Origin: CAYNNQ01 sp051748085
GTDB lineage: Bacteria; Desulfobacterota; Desulfovibrionia; Desulfovibrionales; Desulfonatronovibrionaceae
Length of the DNA stretch: 59,240 nucleotides
Direction: 5' to 3'
Assembly (NCBI GenBank): GCA_051748085.1
Contig: JBNJHA010000009.1
Coordinates: forward strand, 1-59,240
Shown here: positions 50,386 through 58,403 of the stretch, piece by piece
Layout of the letters: each line of letters opens with the position of its first letter
Numbering within the stretch: the stretch's first letter is position 1
Program-made: the position numbers and the translations under genes
Notes under the pieces: generated by a model
What the model was told of the DNA's origin: nothing
What the model saw: only the letters and a program-made list of their open reading frames with translations
Databases searched by the model: none

Positions 50386-50880
50386 ATGGATGTCAACAAA
50401 AAGAAAAAAGTCTTAAAAGAGCTTTCACGTGTATTTAAATTTGAATTATGGATTCGTTTTTATTTTTTGCAGGAAACCGATGGTAAGTTGCAAGTCGCTT
50501 TATCCGAAGAGCAGATGGATAAAATCAATGAAGAATATGGGGAGTTGACCGATCTAATAAAAAATATGACCGGCATAAACCTGACTCCGGAGGCTTCGCA
50601 AAAAGCCATTGTGGAATTTATTGGGGAGAAATACGATGGGACTAAATACAATTTGGGAATAGTTCCGGAAATTATGAACAGTGCCGGTTTCAGGGCCGAG
50701 GTGGAAGTGTTTAATATGTGGGTGTCGCTGCATGAACAGCAATTGGATGAAAATTTTCTGCCCTTTCATAAATGGGAGGAAGCGTTTGAGGAATGGAAAA
50801 GGACCGAACAGGCAAAGAAAATTGTAACCTCTTTTACTATGGGTCAGAAGGGAGTCCCTACTTCCTCCTGTTCGAATTGA
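50386..50880 (+). CDS. Uncharacterised 164-residue protein
   Basis: A soluble, mixed alpha/beta protein with an excellent ribosome binding site (AAGGAG) before the ATG. It starts MDVNKKKKVLKELSRVFKFE, contains a QMDKINEEYGELTDLIKNMTG helix and KYNLGIVPEIMNSAGFRAEVEVFNMWVSLHEQQLDENFLPF, and ends with GVPTSSCSN. No family recognised. It is divergent from mucR across a 174-base AT-rich gap, so it might be a MucR-controlled gene; that is speculation. Confidence 0.75.
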   Translation: MDVNKKKKVLKELSRVFKFELWIRFYFLQETDGKLQVALSEEQMDKINEEYGELTDLIKNMTGINLTPEASQKAIVEFIGEKYDGTKYNLGIVPEIMNSAGFRAEVEVFNMWVSLHEQQLDENFLPFHKWEEAFEEWKRTEQAKKIVTSFTMGQKGVPTSSCSN

Positions 50881-50956
50881 ATCCGAAAAACCTGGCTGTT
50901 TTCATTCGTAAATGGTTTTTTACTTGGGCAGTTACAATTAATTGGGTCCTCTCCGG

Positions 50957-51055
50957 GTATTTGTTCAGCTTGGAGTACCTAAGAAAAACGGGCGGCCTTG
51001 CGTAAAGTTACGCAAAAAATCCGATGAACTTTTTTCCGGGTGCTGAATAGTTGGT
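50957..51055 (+). repeat. Dispersed repeat, long copy with an inserted stretch
   Basis: The left end GTATTTGTTCAGC (50957-50969) is followed by an unrelated stretch, then TACGCAAAAAATCCGATGAA and GGGTGCTGAATAGTT. All three family parts are present, but the left part is displaced. Confidence 0.7.
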
Positions 51056-51075
51056 TCTTATCCGGCAATTAAAAA

Positions 51076-51091
51076 ATTTCCGGATGGAAAC
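51076..51091 (+). repeat. Partial copy of the 35-base repeat
   Basis: ATTTCCGGATGGAAAC matches the last 16 bases of the repeat at 46017-46050 and 21021-21057. It touches the stop of the lipoprotein gene on the minus strand. Confidence 0.5.
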
Positions 51092-51609
51092 TAATATAAA
51101 ACCGCTCCTTCGCGGGCGAAAAAAGTATCCGGTCCGTCGCCCAATAAATCAGAACCCAAGATGTTTTGTGCAGAGTAACGTTCGCTGGTTAATTTCAGAT
51201 TGTACCCAAAGGAGACGAACACGTTTTTTTTATCCGCTATCATGCTCGTGTCGAGGACGAAATTGAATTTATTGCCCTGTTTGGTTTTTAGCTTGTGGGG
51301 CAGATATGTTTGTGTGGAACTGGACAGGATGTGTCCTTCCGAGTCGGATAAATAGGCGAACAAAGTCATGTCCTGAACAAACACCGCCCAGCCGGGCAAG
51401 TATGTTTGAAGCGGATAGGCGGTTCCCGTTATGCGGCATTTATCCGCTGTGAGCCTGGCAGTATAATCAAATTTCAGATTTTTGCTCAATAATTCCTGGT
51501 TTAAGTCCGGGTGCAGTATGTTTTTATGTAAATGACCGACGCTCAGGTGAGAACAGGCGCAAAGGAACAGTGCGCAGAGCAGGACAAGAGTTTTGCTAAA
51601 TAGCGGCAT
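51091..51609 (-). CDS. Putative lipoprotein of unknown function
   Basis: The protein has 172 residues from the ATG at 51609 (MPLFSKTLVLLCALFLCAC). The signal peptide ends in the lipobox FLCAC, followed by SHLSVGHLHKN. The mature protein looks beta-rich (VFVQDMTLFAYLSDSEGHILSS, KFNFVLDTSMIADKKNVFVSFGYNLKL). It is expected to be membrane-anchored on the periplasmic side. No family recognised. An in-frame ATG upstream would place a charged stretch before the signal and is unlikely. Confidence 0.8.
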   Translation of the reverse strand: MPLFSKTLVLLCALFLCACSHLSVGHLHKNILHPDLNQELLSKNLKFDYTARLTADKCRITGTAYPLQTYLPGWAVFVQDMTLFAYLSDSEGHILSSSTQTYLPHKLKTKQGNKFNFVLDTSMIADKKNVFVSFGYNLKLTSERYSAQNILGSDLLGDGPDTFFAREGAVLY

Positions 51610-51701
51610 GCGGCGCCTTGATGAAGCGGCATTGTCCCCAGGGATCGATTTTTTCCCGGGCCAAGCCGGGGATGGCATATAATGATTTGTGTGCATGATG
51701 T

Positions 51702-51764
51702 GTATCTGTTTAGCAAATTTTCAGCAAAAAATCCGGTGAACTTTTAATGCAGTCAATAGTTGCC
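51702..51764 (+). repeat. Dispersed repeat, complete copy
   Basis: The best full-length example: GTATCTGTTTAGCAAATTTT, CAGCAAAAAATCCGGTGAAC, then GCAGTCAATAGTTGCC. Left end, core and right end are continuous over 63 bases. Confidence 0.8.
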
Positions 51765-51790
51765 ATGATTTTTTAATTATTCCTGCTGGG

Positions 51791-52399
51791 TCAGACCGTT
51801 AATTTCGGAGGGCCGGCCATGATCATCCGGGCCAGGGTCATATTTACCCTGGGCAGCTTTTTAATTTTGGGTCCGAGAAAGTTCATTTCAAGTCCTGCCA
51901 GTTGCGTATAATAAGGCGTTCTATCCATGACCGGCCCCTTTTCCTTATTTTTGATCAGTTCCTGGGTCATGAAACAACCCGGGAACTGCATGAATCGGCC
52001 GTCAGGAGTTGTCAGACTGTTGGGAATGCCGTGCATTCTGCAGATCATCAGCCGGTACGGATAAAGAGCGCACCAGCCTTCTTCATTGACCGGGCACATG
52101 ATGTCCGGCCGCTGACCGGCGCTGATCAGTTTTTCTTCTTCCCGGACATAGCTGTCCGCGCGTTCCAGAATCCGGGTGCGGAGGCCCTTGTCGCAGGCTT
52201 TAAGCCCTTTCCATAAATAGGCCCATTCTATGTATGTGTGGTGCTGAAAATAGCTGGTACAGCAATTGTCGGAGCAGGTCGCGCAATCCAGACCAATATC
52301 CGCGGCAATTTTTATGTATTCGTTCTGCATGCGGGAATAAAGATCTTCCAACTCGAGGAATATCTTGCGGGGGGATTGCCTTTTTATTTTTTTAGCCAT
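51791..52399 (-). CDS. YkgJ-like cysteine-cluster protein
   Basis: A 202-residue protein with the CxxCxxxCC-type cluster GLDCATCSDNCCTSYFQHH near residue 36, then GWCALYPYRLMICRMHGIPNSL and MQFPGCF, as in the YkgJ family of putative zinc/iron-chelating proteins. The family's function is unclear. Its start overlaps the shikimate-kinase-like gene by 16 bases, so the two are co-expressed. Confidence 0.88.
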   Translation of the reverse strand: MAKKIKRQSPRKIFLELEDLYSRMQNEYIKIAADIGLDCATCSDNCCTSYFQHHTYIEWAYLWKGLKACDKGLRTRILERADSYVREEEKLISAGQRPDIMCPVNEEGWCALYPYRLMICRMHGIPNSLTTPDGRFMQFPGCFMTQELIKNKEKGPVMDRTPYYTQLAGLEMNFLGPKIKKLPRVNMTLARMIMAGPPKLTV

Positions 52400-52899
52400 G
52401 CCGTTATTTCTTTGATGCAGTCTTCGGGTTCCAAATTTCCGGTATTCACGCGTTGGTCGGCGTATGCCGCGTACAGTGGTTTACGCTCGTAATAGAGATC
52501 AGTCAAAGTTTGCCCGTTTTTTATGGCCAGTCCGCGGGAATTTGGATTTTTCACCCGAGTCTGGACTATCTCCAGTTCGGCGTAGAGTTCAATGATCCGG
52601 CCCATTTTTTTAAGGTGCTGCATGCCTTTTTGACCATAGACGACGCTCCCGCCTGTGGAGATTACGCATCGGTTGACATTGAGCCGGGTGAGCATCTGTT
52701 CTTCGGCGAGCAAAAATTTTTCCAGGCCCAGCCAGTCACGAAGGCTTTGCAACGGAATTCCCCACCAGGCCTGGAGCAGGTAATCCGTATCCAGGTGAGA
52801 CCAGGACAGATGCCCGGACAGTTTCGCGCCCAGAGTGGTCTTTCCGGTGCCGGCCATTCCTATGAGTATTATGTTGTCCTGTTTTGTGTCTGAAGGCAT
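52384..52899 (-). CDS. Shikimate-kinase-like small-molecule kinase
   Basis: A 171-residue P-loop kinase: IILIGMAGTGKTTLGAKLSGHL (Walker A), HLDTDYLLQAWWGIPLQSLRDWLG, CVISTGGSVVYGQKGM, lid arginine in NSRGLAI and YYERKPLYAAYAD. The overall order is AroK-like. The FR dipeptide, whose arginine binds shikimate in AroK, is FL here (KFLLAEEQM), so the substrate may differ. I recall, unverified, that a shikimate-kinase-like protein of a Desulfovibrio was proposed as the homoserine kinase; this could be the equivalent. Followed by the YkgJ-like gene. Confidence 0.85.
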   Translation of the reverse strand: MPSDTKQDNIILIGMAGTGKTTLGAKLSGHLSWSHLDTDYLLQAWWGIPLQSLRDWLGLEKFLLAEEQMLTRLNVNRCVISTGGSVVYGQKGMQHLKKMGRIIELYAELEIVQTRVKNPNSRGLAIKNGQTLTDLYYERKPLYAAYADQRVNTGNLEPEDCIKEITAWLKK

Positions 52900-53084
52900 A
52901 TGGGGTTGTTTTTTTGGTGATCGGTTACCTTTTGATCAAAAAGCGATTTTTGGGTGTCTGGACAAATGGTGTTGTAAAGCTTATTTTTTTGACGTACACG
53001 CAGTCATCTTGCATATACAGTCATGTTATACTGGTCAATAGCCGGATAAATTAGAGACAATACAAGCATTACAATGGAAAATTT

Positions 53085-53687
53085 ATGAGCAAAACAGCCT
53101 TAGATATCGTGCATAGACATAGTATTCTGGGCAGTGAAGTCCGTAATCAGTTTTTTTCGGAAAACGGGGAAAAACTTATTTCTCTTTCCAAAGCTGCGGC
53201 CGTATGCCTTGCCCGTGGAGGAAAAATAATGTTTTGCGGCAATGGAGGAAGCGCAGCGGATTGTCAACATCTGGCCGCGGAATTTGTAAATCGTTTTTGC
53301 ATGGAACGCCCCCCCCTGCCCGCTTTGGCCCTGACCACCGACAGTTCCATTCTCACGGCAATAAGCAACGATTACAGCTTTATGGAGGTCTTTGCCAAAC
53401 AGGTGAAGGCGTTGGGTTCCGAAGGGGACATGCTTGTCGGCATCAGTACTTCAGGCAACAGTCCAAACGTCAGGGAAGCCGTGATTCAGGCCCGGGAAAA
53501 GGAGATAATTACGGTCGGCATGACCGGCTCCGGCGGAAGGTCAATACTTGAATTTTGCGAATTCGGACTTATAATTCCCAGTGACGATACGCCCATCATC
53601 CAGGAAGTACACATAGCGGCGGGACACATGATCTGTTATCTGGTCGATCATTTTTTGTTTGAAGCCGTTGGTGAACTCGAATTGTAA
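53085..53687 (+). CDS. gmhA: Phosphoheptose isomerase
   Basis: Converts sedoheptulose 7-phosphate to heptose 7-phosphate, the first step of the heptose for lipopolysaccharide core. The protein (200 residues) has KIMFCGNGGSAADCQHLAAEFVNRF, LTTDSSILTAISNDY, VGISTSGNSPNVREAV and a C-terminal QEVHIAAGHMICYLVD segment with metal- and catalysis-associated His residues. It fits the presence of lptE and thus of lipopolysaccharide. Only a weak ribosome binding site is visible. Confidence 0.95.
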   Translation: MSKTALDIVHRHSILGSEVRNQFFSENGEKLISLSKAAAVCLARGGKIMFCGNGGSAADCQHLAAEFVNRFCMERPPLPALALTTDSSILTAISNDYSFMEVFAKQVKALGSEGDMLVGISTSGNSPNVREAVIQAREKEIITVGMTGSGGRSILEFCEFGLIIPSDDTPIIQEVHIAAGHMICYLVDHFLFEAVGELEL

Positions 53688-53688
53688 T

Positions 53689-53711
53689 GTATCTATTCAG
53701 CAAATTTTTTG
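53689..53711 (+). repeat. Dispersed repeat, left end only
   Basis: GTATCTATTCAGCAAATTT plus TTTG in the 37-base gap between gmhA and the fmdB-type gene. It starts two bases after the gmhA stop. Confidence 0.65.
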
Positions 53712-53724
53712 AAATGGAGGTATT

Positions 53725-53973
53725 ATGCCCATATATGAGTTTGTTTGCCAGGAATGCGGCAAGCAGTTTGAGGAATTAGTGTTTGGATGCGGTGACGAGG
53801 TTTCCTGTCCGCATTGTTCGGGAACCAAAACTGAAAGATTGCTTTCCTGCTGCAGAATAAAAACCGGTGGTCCCATAGTTCAGGGTTCGCCGTCATCGAA
53901 TGCGATTACGGACAGAGGCCAGGGCGGTTGCGCCGCCTGCAGCAGCAAGAATTGCTCGTCCTGCGGAAGCTGA
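53725..53973 (+). CDS. FmdB-type zinc-ribbon protein
   Basis: An 82-residue protein: MPIYEFVCQECGKQFEELVFG, then SCPHCSGTKTERLLS, the CxxC...CxxC zinc ribbon of the FmdB family of putative regulators, followed by a Gly/Ser/Cys-rich tail (CAACSSKNCSSCGS). GGAGG precedes the ATG. It lies between gmhA and hemC and is probably co-transcribed with both. Confidence 0.93.
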   Translation: MPIYEFVCQECGKQFEELVFGCGDEVSCPHCSGTKTERLLSCCRIKTGGPIVQGSPSSNAITDRGQGGCAACSSKNCSSCGS

Positions 53974-53976
53974 CCC

Positions 53977-54912
53977 ATGAATTTATCCAAAATAACCATA
54001 GCCACCCGCAAGAGCAAATTGGCCATGTGGCAGGCGGAACATATTGCCTCCCTGCTTACTGGCCGTTACCCCGGCCTTGAAGTTGAGTTTTTAAAAATTA
54101 CCACCCAGGGGGATAAGATTCTGGATGTGCCGCTGGCCAAAGTCGGGGGCAAAGGGCTTTTTGTAAAGGAGATTGAGGAAGCATTGTTGGACGGCCGAGC
54201 TGATATCGCGGTTCACAGCATGAAGGATGTCCCAACGACATTGCCCCAGGGCATGAAACTGGGCGTTATACCGCAGCGCGAACAATGGTATGATTTGCTG
54301 CTTACCAATAAGGACTATGAGCTGAAAACACTTCCGGAAGGGGCAATAGTCGGAACGTCCAGTCTGCGCCGACAAGCGCAGATATTGCATGTTCGTCCGG
54401 ACCTTAAGGTTGAATCCCTGCGTGGAAATCTGGATACGCGGGTCCGGAAATTAAAGGAAGGAAATTTTGACGCGATTGTGGTTGCTGCCGCCGGGATGCG
54501 CAGGCTGGGAATCGAAGCTGCCCACGAACAATCCCTTGTCCCGCCGGATTTCTTCCCGGCCGTGGCCCAAGGGGCCCTGGGGATCGAGTATTCCAAGGAT
54601 AGAGATGACCTGGATGAGTTTTTGGGTTTTATGGATGATCCGCATACACGATTTTGCGTGCTTGCGGAGCGCGGGTTCCTGACCGGGCTGGATGGCGGAT
54701 GTCAGGTACCTATTGCCGCCCATGCCAGACTGAAAGGAAACAGCCTGCATCTGGCCGGATTAGTTGCTGATGAAACCGGAGACAAATATATATTTAAAGA
54801 GTCTGCAGGAAAACCCAAAGAGGCATTTGCGCTGGGCGAAAGATTGGCCAAAGAGGTTTTAAACGCCGGTGGCGGAGAAATATTGCAGGAAATTTACTCC
54901 AAGGATTTTTGA
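53977..54912 (+). CDS. hemC: Hydroxymethylbilane synthase (porphobilinogen deaminase)
   Basis: Assembles four porphobilinogens into hydroxymethylbilane for haem, sirohaem and cobalamin synthesis. The protein (311 residues) shows ITIATRKSKLAMWQAEHI, HSMKDVPTTLP, VGTSSLRRQAQ, LRGNLDTRVRKL and the cofactor cysteine in LDGGCQVPIAAHAR. It starts three bases after the fmdB-type gene. Siroheme and cobalamin needs of a sulfate reducer fit its presence beside cobS in the window. Confidence 0.97.
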   Translation: MNLSKITIATRKSKLAMWQAEHIASLLTGRYPGLEVEFLKITTQGDKILDVPLAKVGGKGLFVKEIEEALLDGRADIAVHSMKDVPTTLPQGMKLGVIPQREQWYDLLLTNKDYELKTLPEGAIVGTSSLRRQAQILHVRPDLKVESLRGNLDTRVRKLKEGNFDAIVVAAAGMRRLGIEAAHEQSLVPPDFFPAVAQGALGIEYSKDRDDLDEFLGFMDDPHTRFCVLAERGFLTGLDGGCQVPIAAHARLKGNSLHLAGLVADETGDKYIFKESAGKPKEAFALGERLAKEVLNAGGGEILQEIYSKDF

Positions 54913-54930
54913 TAGTTTTGTGATTATTCA

Positions 54931-54954
54931 GTATCTGTTCAGCAAATTTTTTTA
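54931..54954 (+). repeat. Dispersed repeat, left end only
   Basis: GTATCTGTTCAGCAAATTT followed by T bases, 18 bases after the hemC stop. It lies just upstream of the 290-base element. Confidence 0.7.
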
Positions 54955-54978
54955 ATGGCCTGATTGGGTACCTATTTT

Positions 54979-55268
54979 TTGGCTCCTCACATAAATCCGT
55001 GCAGAATTTTGTTGCCCGGAACCTGCAAGCAATAATTAATGCTCTGAATTTAAATGTTTTTATTAAAAATTATTGAGTTGACTAACCGTTGGGATAATCC
55101 AAATCCAAATCGAAATCGGGATCGCTATCGAAATCGAAAGAGTATGTCATTCGGTACAGGTAGAACCCTCAGCTTATGGATTCGATTATAATCCCGATAG
55201 CGATTACGATCCCGAAGAAAGAAATGCCAACAAACTGATGCATTGCACAGATTCTTGAGACGAATCCG
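54979..55268 (+). repeat. 290-base structured element, copy 2 (uninterrupted)
   Basis: This aligns with 49255-49637 across its whole length. GGGATCGCTATCG (left) can pair with CGATAGCGAT (right), with GATCCC slightly further on, around a loop containing AACCCTCAGCTTATGG. The copies differ by scattered substitutions, one of which (C to T in the left arm of copy 1) would keep a G-U pair. It could be a mobile or RNA element. Confidence 0.85.
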
Positions 55269-55290
55269 TTTTGTCTCATTTCTCAGCAGT

Positions 55291-55329
55291 AAAAAAAACC
55301 CCGTCAGTCAAATGACCGCCGGGGTTTTT
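55291..55329 (-). terminator. Rho-independent terminator of the alanine symporter gene
   Basis: AAAACCCCG and CGGGGTTTT arms with an inner part (GTCAGTCAAATGACCGC) that can extend the stem, followed by T bases on the minus strand, 19 bases after the stop. Confidence 0.88.
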
Positions 55330-55348
55330 AATTTTTTTGTTTTTAAGG

Positions 55349-56695
55349 TTATTTGGGCGGGTTAACCCGTTGCGGATCGCTGAAATATTCCTTGGTCAGC
55401 CGGATAATGACCGGACTCAGGAAGATCAGGCCGATCAGGTTGGGCCAGGCCATCAGAGCGTTGAATATATCGGATATCGTCCATACGGTTGCCAGCTTAA
55501 CATACGCACCGACCGGCAATAATATGCAGTACAAAATGCGATAAGGCATGACCATCCTTTGTCCGAAAAGATAGTCAATACAACGGTCTCCGTAGTATGA
55601 CCAGCTGATGGCAGTGGAAAAGGCAAAGAATATGATGCCGATAGCCACGATATAACCGCCGGGACCGGGGAGTCCGATGTTGAAGGCCTTGGCTGTGAGA
55701 TCCGCACCTGTTTCCCCGGTAGTAAAAGCGCCGGTAAGAATGATTACCAAGGCAGTCATGGTGCAGATAACGATTGTGTCGATAAAGGGTCCAAGCATGG
55801 CTACAAGGCCTTCGCGGACCGGTTCCTTGGTTCTGGCCGCGCCGTGGGCGATCGGGGCGCTTCCGAGACCGGCCTCGTTGGAGAATACGCCGCGGGCCAC
55901 ACCAAAACGGATGGCCTGGGCTACCGCGGCACCGGCAAATCCGCCGGTAGCGGCCGTTCCAGTAAAAGCGTCACTGAATATCACGCCGAAAGCAGCCGGG
56001 ACTTCTCCGATATTCATAATGATAACCACAAGCGCGCCTAAAATATAGAATATAGCCATGATCGGAACCAGCCGGCTGGCTACCTGTCCGATGCGCTTGA
56101 TCCCGCCCACGATAACAGCGAAGACCAGTATGCCTATAATCAAACCGGTAAACAGTTTGGGAATGCCGAAATAGGTCTGGACCGGTTCGGCTACTGAATT
56201 GGCCTGAACCATGTTTCCGATACCGAAAGAGGCTATGGCGGCAAAAATGGCAAAGAGGACTCCCAGCCATTTTTGTCCAAGTCCTTTTTCAAGGTAATAC
56301 ATGGGGCCGGCTCCAACTACCCCATCGGCATGAATTGTGCGGTAGTTCAGGGAAAGAAGGCATTCGCCGTACTTCAAGGCCATGCCGAAAATCGCGGTGA
56401 TCCACATCCAGAAGACGGCACCCGGGCCGCCAAGGGCGACCGCCGTGCCCACGCCGGCAATATTTCCCGTGCCTATGGTCGCGGAAAGCGCGGCACTCAG
56501 GGCTTGAAAATGAGTGATTTCCCCCTTGTCCTTGGGGTCGTCATACTTGCCGGAAATAAGTTTCCACGCGTACCCGAACTTGCGCAACTGGATGAAAGGC
56601 ACAATTAGCGTGATCAGAACGCCTGTGCCGACCAGGAGGACGATAGTCACCGGCCCCCATACGAAACTACTGATCGATCCTAAAAATTCTTGCAT
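55349..56695 (-). CDS. Alanine/glycine:cation symporter (AGCS family)
   Basis: A 448-residue membrane protein with about ten helices. The ATG at 56695 has GGGGG upstream. SATIGTGNIAGVGTAVALGGPGAVFWMW is the family signature near residue 72, with KYGECLLSLNYRTI, GPMYYLEKGLG and RGVFSNEAGLGSAPIAHGAARTKEPVREGLV later. It imports alanine or glycine with sodium (or protons). Monocistronic with its own terminator. Confidence 0.95.
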   Translation of the reverse strand: MQEFLGSISSFVWGPVTIVLLVGTGVLITLIVPFIQLRKFGYAWKLISGKYDDPKDKGEITHFQALSAALSATIGTGNIAGVGTAVALGGPGAVFWMWITAIFGMALKYGECLLSLNYRTIHADGVVGAGPMYYLEKGLGQKWLGVLFAIFAAIASFGIGNMVQANSVAEPVQTYFGIPKLFTGLIIGILVFAVIVGGIKRIGQVASRLVPIMAIFYILGALVVIIMNIGEVPAAFGVIFSDAFTGTAATGGFAGAAVAQAIRFGVARGVFSNEAGLGSAPIAHGAARTKEPVREGLVAMLGPFIDTIVICTMTALVIILTGAFTTGETGADLTAKAFNIGLPGPGGYIVAIGIIFFAFSTAISWSYYGDRCIDYLFGQRMVMPYRILYCILLPVGAYVKLATVWTISDIFNALMAWPNLIGLIFLSPVIIRLTKEYFSDPQRVNPPK

Positions 56696-56698
56696 CAA

Positions 56699-57168
56699 CT
56701 ACCCCCTCTCTTTTTAAGTAGGTTAATGTAATTTTCCTAACCCCAAACGGGCTATTTGTCGCAAGTTCGTAGAGCCGCTTTTATTCAGAAAATCATCTTT
56801 GATTGTGTCTGTTCAGCAAATTTCTTGTTATTCGTGTTTTCGGCCTGTATTTTTTCCGGGCCGTTATTAATAATGCCTGTTCTTTCCGGATTCGCTGGTC
56901 CGGGGATAAAAGGGAATATTCTGGAAACGGTGTGTTTTTTAAAGATGTACTCCAGAATCCCCCGATTGCGATACACATGCAGTAGTGCGCTCAAGTGGCT
57001 ATGCCTTAATCCTGTTTTGCGGTCAAGACGGTAAGTCAAAAAATATCAGCTTGCATTAAGACCTGACTCGCTTAAAGGAAAAATTGATCAATGAACGGTT
57101 TATTTTTTTTGGCGAACGGATGGTGATTAATTGCGGACTCACCGTCTCAGACGGGGTTGAGTTTTGCT
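56699..57168. other. Gap between the symporter and an exported-protein gene
   Basis: The 470 bases contain a B-variant repeat (56805-56860). Short open frames on both strands here lack ribosome binding sites and recognisable motifs; I see no gene. Confidence 0.55.
56805..56860 (+). repeat. Dispersed repeat, variant B copy 4
   Basis: GTGTCTGTTCAGCAAATTTC, TTGTTATTCGTGTTTTCGG, then CCTGTATTTTTTCCGGG. It follows the same order of blocks as 45706-45758. Confidence 0.75.
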
Positions 57169-58347
57169 TTAATTTTGCCCCTGAAACGTATTATTTGCGG
57201 AAGATTCCTGGCAGATTGATTCGGGGATATCCGGCGAAGATTCGTCTCGGCCCAGCCATTTTTTTAATCGCAGCAGTCCAATCCGGTTCTCCATATATTT
57301 CCTGGGAACTTTTTTCGCAAATTTTGAGTTGTTAATTTGCGGGCAGTATTCCCGCAATAGATCGCCCTCAAATTCGGCGCATAGATTGGAGAGTATTTCC
57401 TGGTATATTTTCGTAATCTTTTTTTCCGGGCAGTCAGCGAGTTTTTTTTGAAAGGCTGTAATTTTCTCCGCTGCCGGCAGTTTTTGGGAAGAAAAAATTG
57501 TATGTAAATCCCTGGCAAAGCGTTTTAAACCTTCTGTGATATGCTTTGACTTGACAAAGTTCATACCCATCCAGCCCGCATCCAGCCAGTTTAAACATAC
57601 ACAAATGCTTTCTGTCTCGTCCGGTTTTTGAATATACAATGTAATTGTAAAGGCAGAGTAAATATAAGAATCCGCCCAACTCAAACCTGTTTTGGTGATG
57701 CCTTTTTCACCGGAATAGAAATAGTTCCAGTCCGTATCATTGCCGAGAATTTCTCCTTTTTGGCCAACCGAGGATTTCTGATCCTGCAGGCAGATAGATA
57801 AAAAAACGGTAGCGTTTTGGGATTCAAAAAGAGCAAGAGTCCTGAACTGGTCATAGCCGTAGTAGGCCCCGGAAGAGTGGTCCGGAGTAATTTCCTCGTA
57901 TTCAAGCCCCTGGATGATGAGCGGGTTCGAAGGCGGATTATCCGCCTTCTCCCAGAGAGTGGAAAAGTCTGTATTGCTTTGATCGGCGTATGTTTCTTTC
58001 CAGTTGGAGTACCTTACGCAGGACGGACGCAATACATAGGAAGGCATTTCTGGGTTATAGCCGTAGCGGATGATGTCGGATACAGTGGCCGGAACATCGA
58101 ATTTGTAAAAGGCTCCGGACATTCCGTTCAATTTTGGCAACTCTTCCTCCCGGCGGGATTCGTCCAGCGCGAGACGTATCAAGGGGGCGATTCGTTCGGT
58201 ATTCAGTTCCGGGGGATTTTCAGCGGATATTTTTTTTAAATGGTTTATGCTTTGGGAAATGTCTGTGACGGGTTCTTGAGCATGCGCTGCGGAAGCGGGC
58301 GTTAAAAAAAGGAATAACAGGCAGGATACGGTAATTTTTGCGAACAT
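57169..58347 (-). CDS. Exported protein of unknown function
   Basis: The protein has 392 residues. A Sec signal peptide (MFAKITVSCLLFLFLTPASA, cleavage near AHAQ) precedes a large mature domain. Residues about 80-260 are strand-rich with aromatic residues (GAFYKFDVPATVSDIIRYGY, WKETYADQSNTDFSTLWEKA, GNDTDWNYFYSGEKG, ICVCLNWLDAGWMGMNFVKS). The C-terminal 120 residues are helical and lysine-rich. GAGA precedes the ATG. No family recognised; probably periplasmic. Confidence 0.78.
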   Translation of the reverse strand: MFAKITVSCLLFLFLTPASAAHAQEPVTDISQSINHLKKISAENPPELNTERIAPLIRLALDESRREEELPKLNGMSGAFYKFDVPATVSDIIRYGYNPEMPSYVLRPSCVRYSNWKETYADQSNTDFSTLWEKADNPPSNPLIIQGLEYEEITPDHSSGAYYGYDQFRTLALFESQNATVFLSICLQDQKSSVGQKGEILGNDTDWNYFYSGEKGITKTGLSWADSYIYSAFTITLYIQKPDETESICVCLNWLDAGWMGMNFVKSKHITEGLKRFARDLHTIFSSQKLPAAEKITAFQKKLADCPEKKITKIYQEILSNLCAEFEGDLLREYCPQINNSKFAKKVPRKYMENRIGLLRLKKWLGRDESSPDIPESICQESSANNTFQGQN

Positions 58348-58403
58348 GAATTTTTCTCCGGCTAAGGGTGAATTTTAACACGAAGCGCTTCAAATTGCTT
58401 TTT

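Larger units (their letters stand above)
54913..55348. other. Gap between hemC and the symporter gene
   Basis: The 436 bases hold a left-end repeat (54931-54954), the second copy of the 290-base element (54979-55268) and the terminator of the convergent symporter gene (55291-55329). No gene is supported. Confidence 0.7.
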
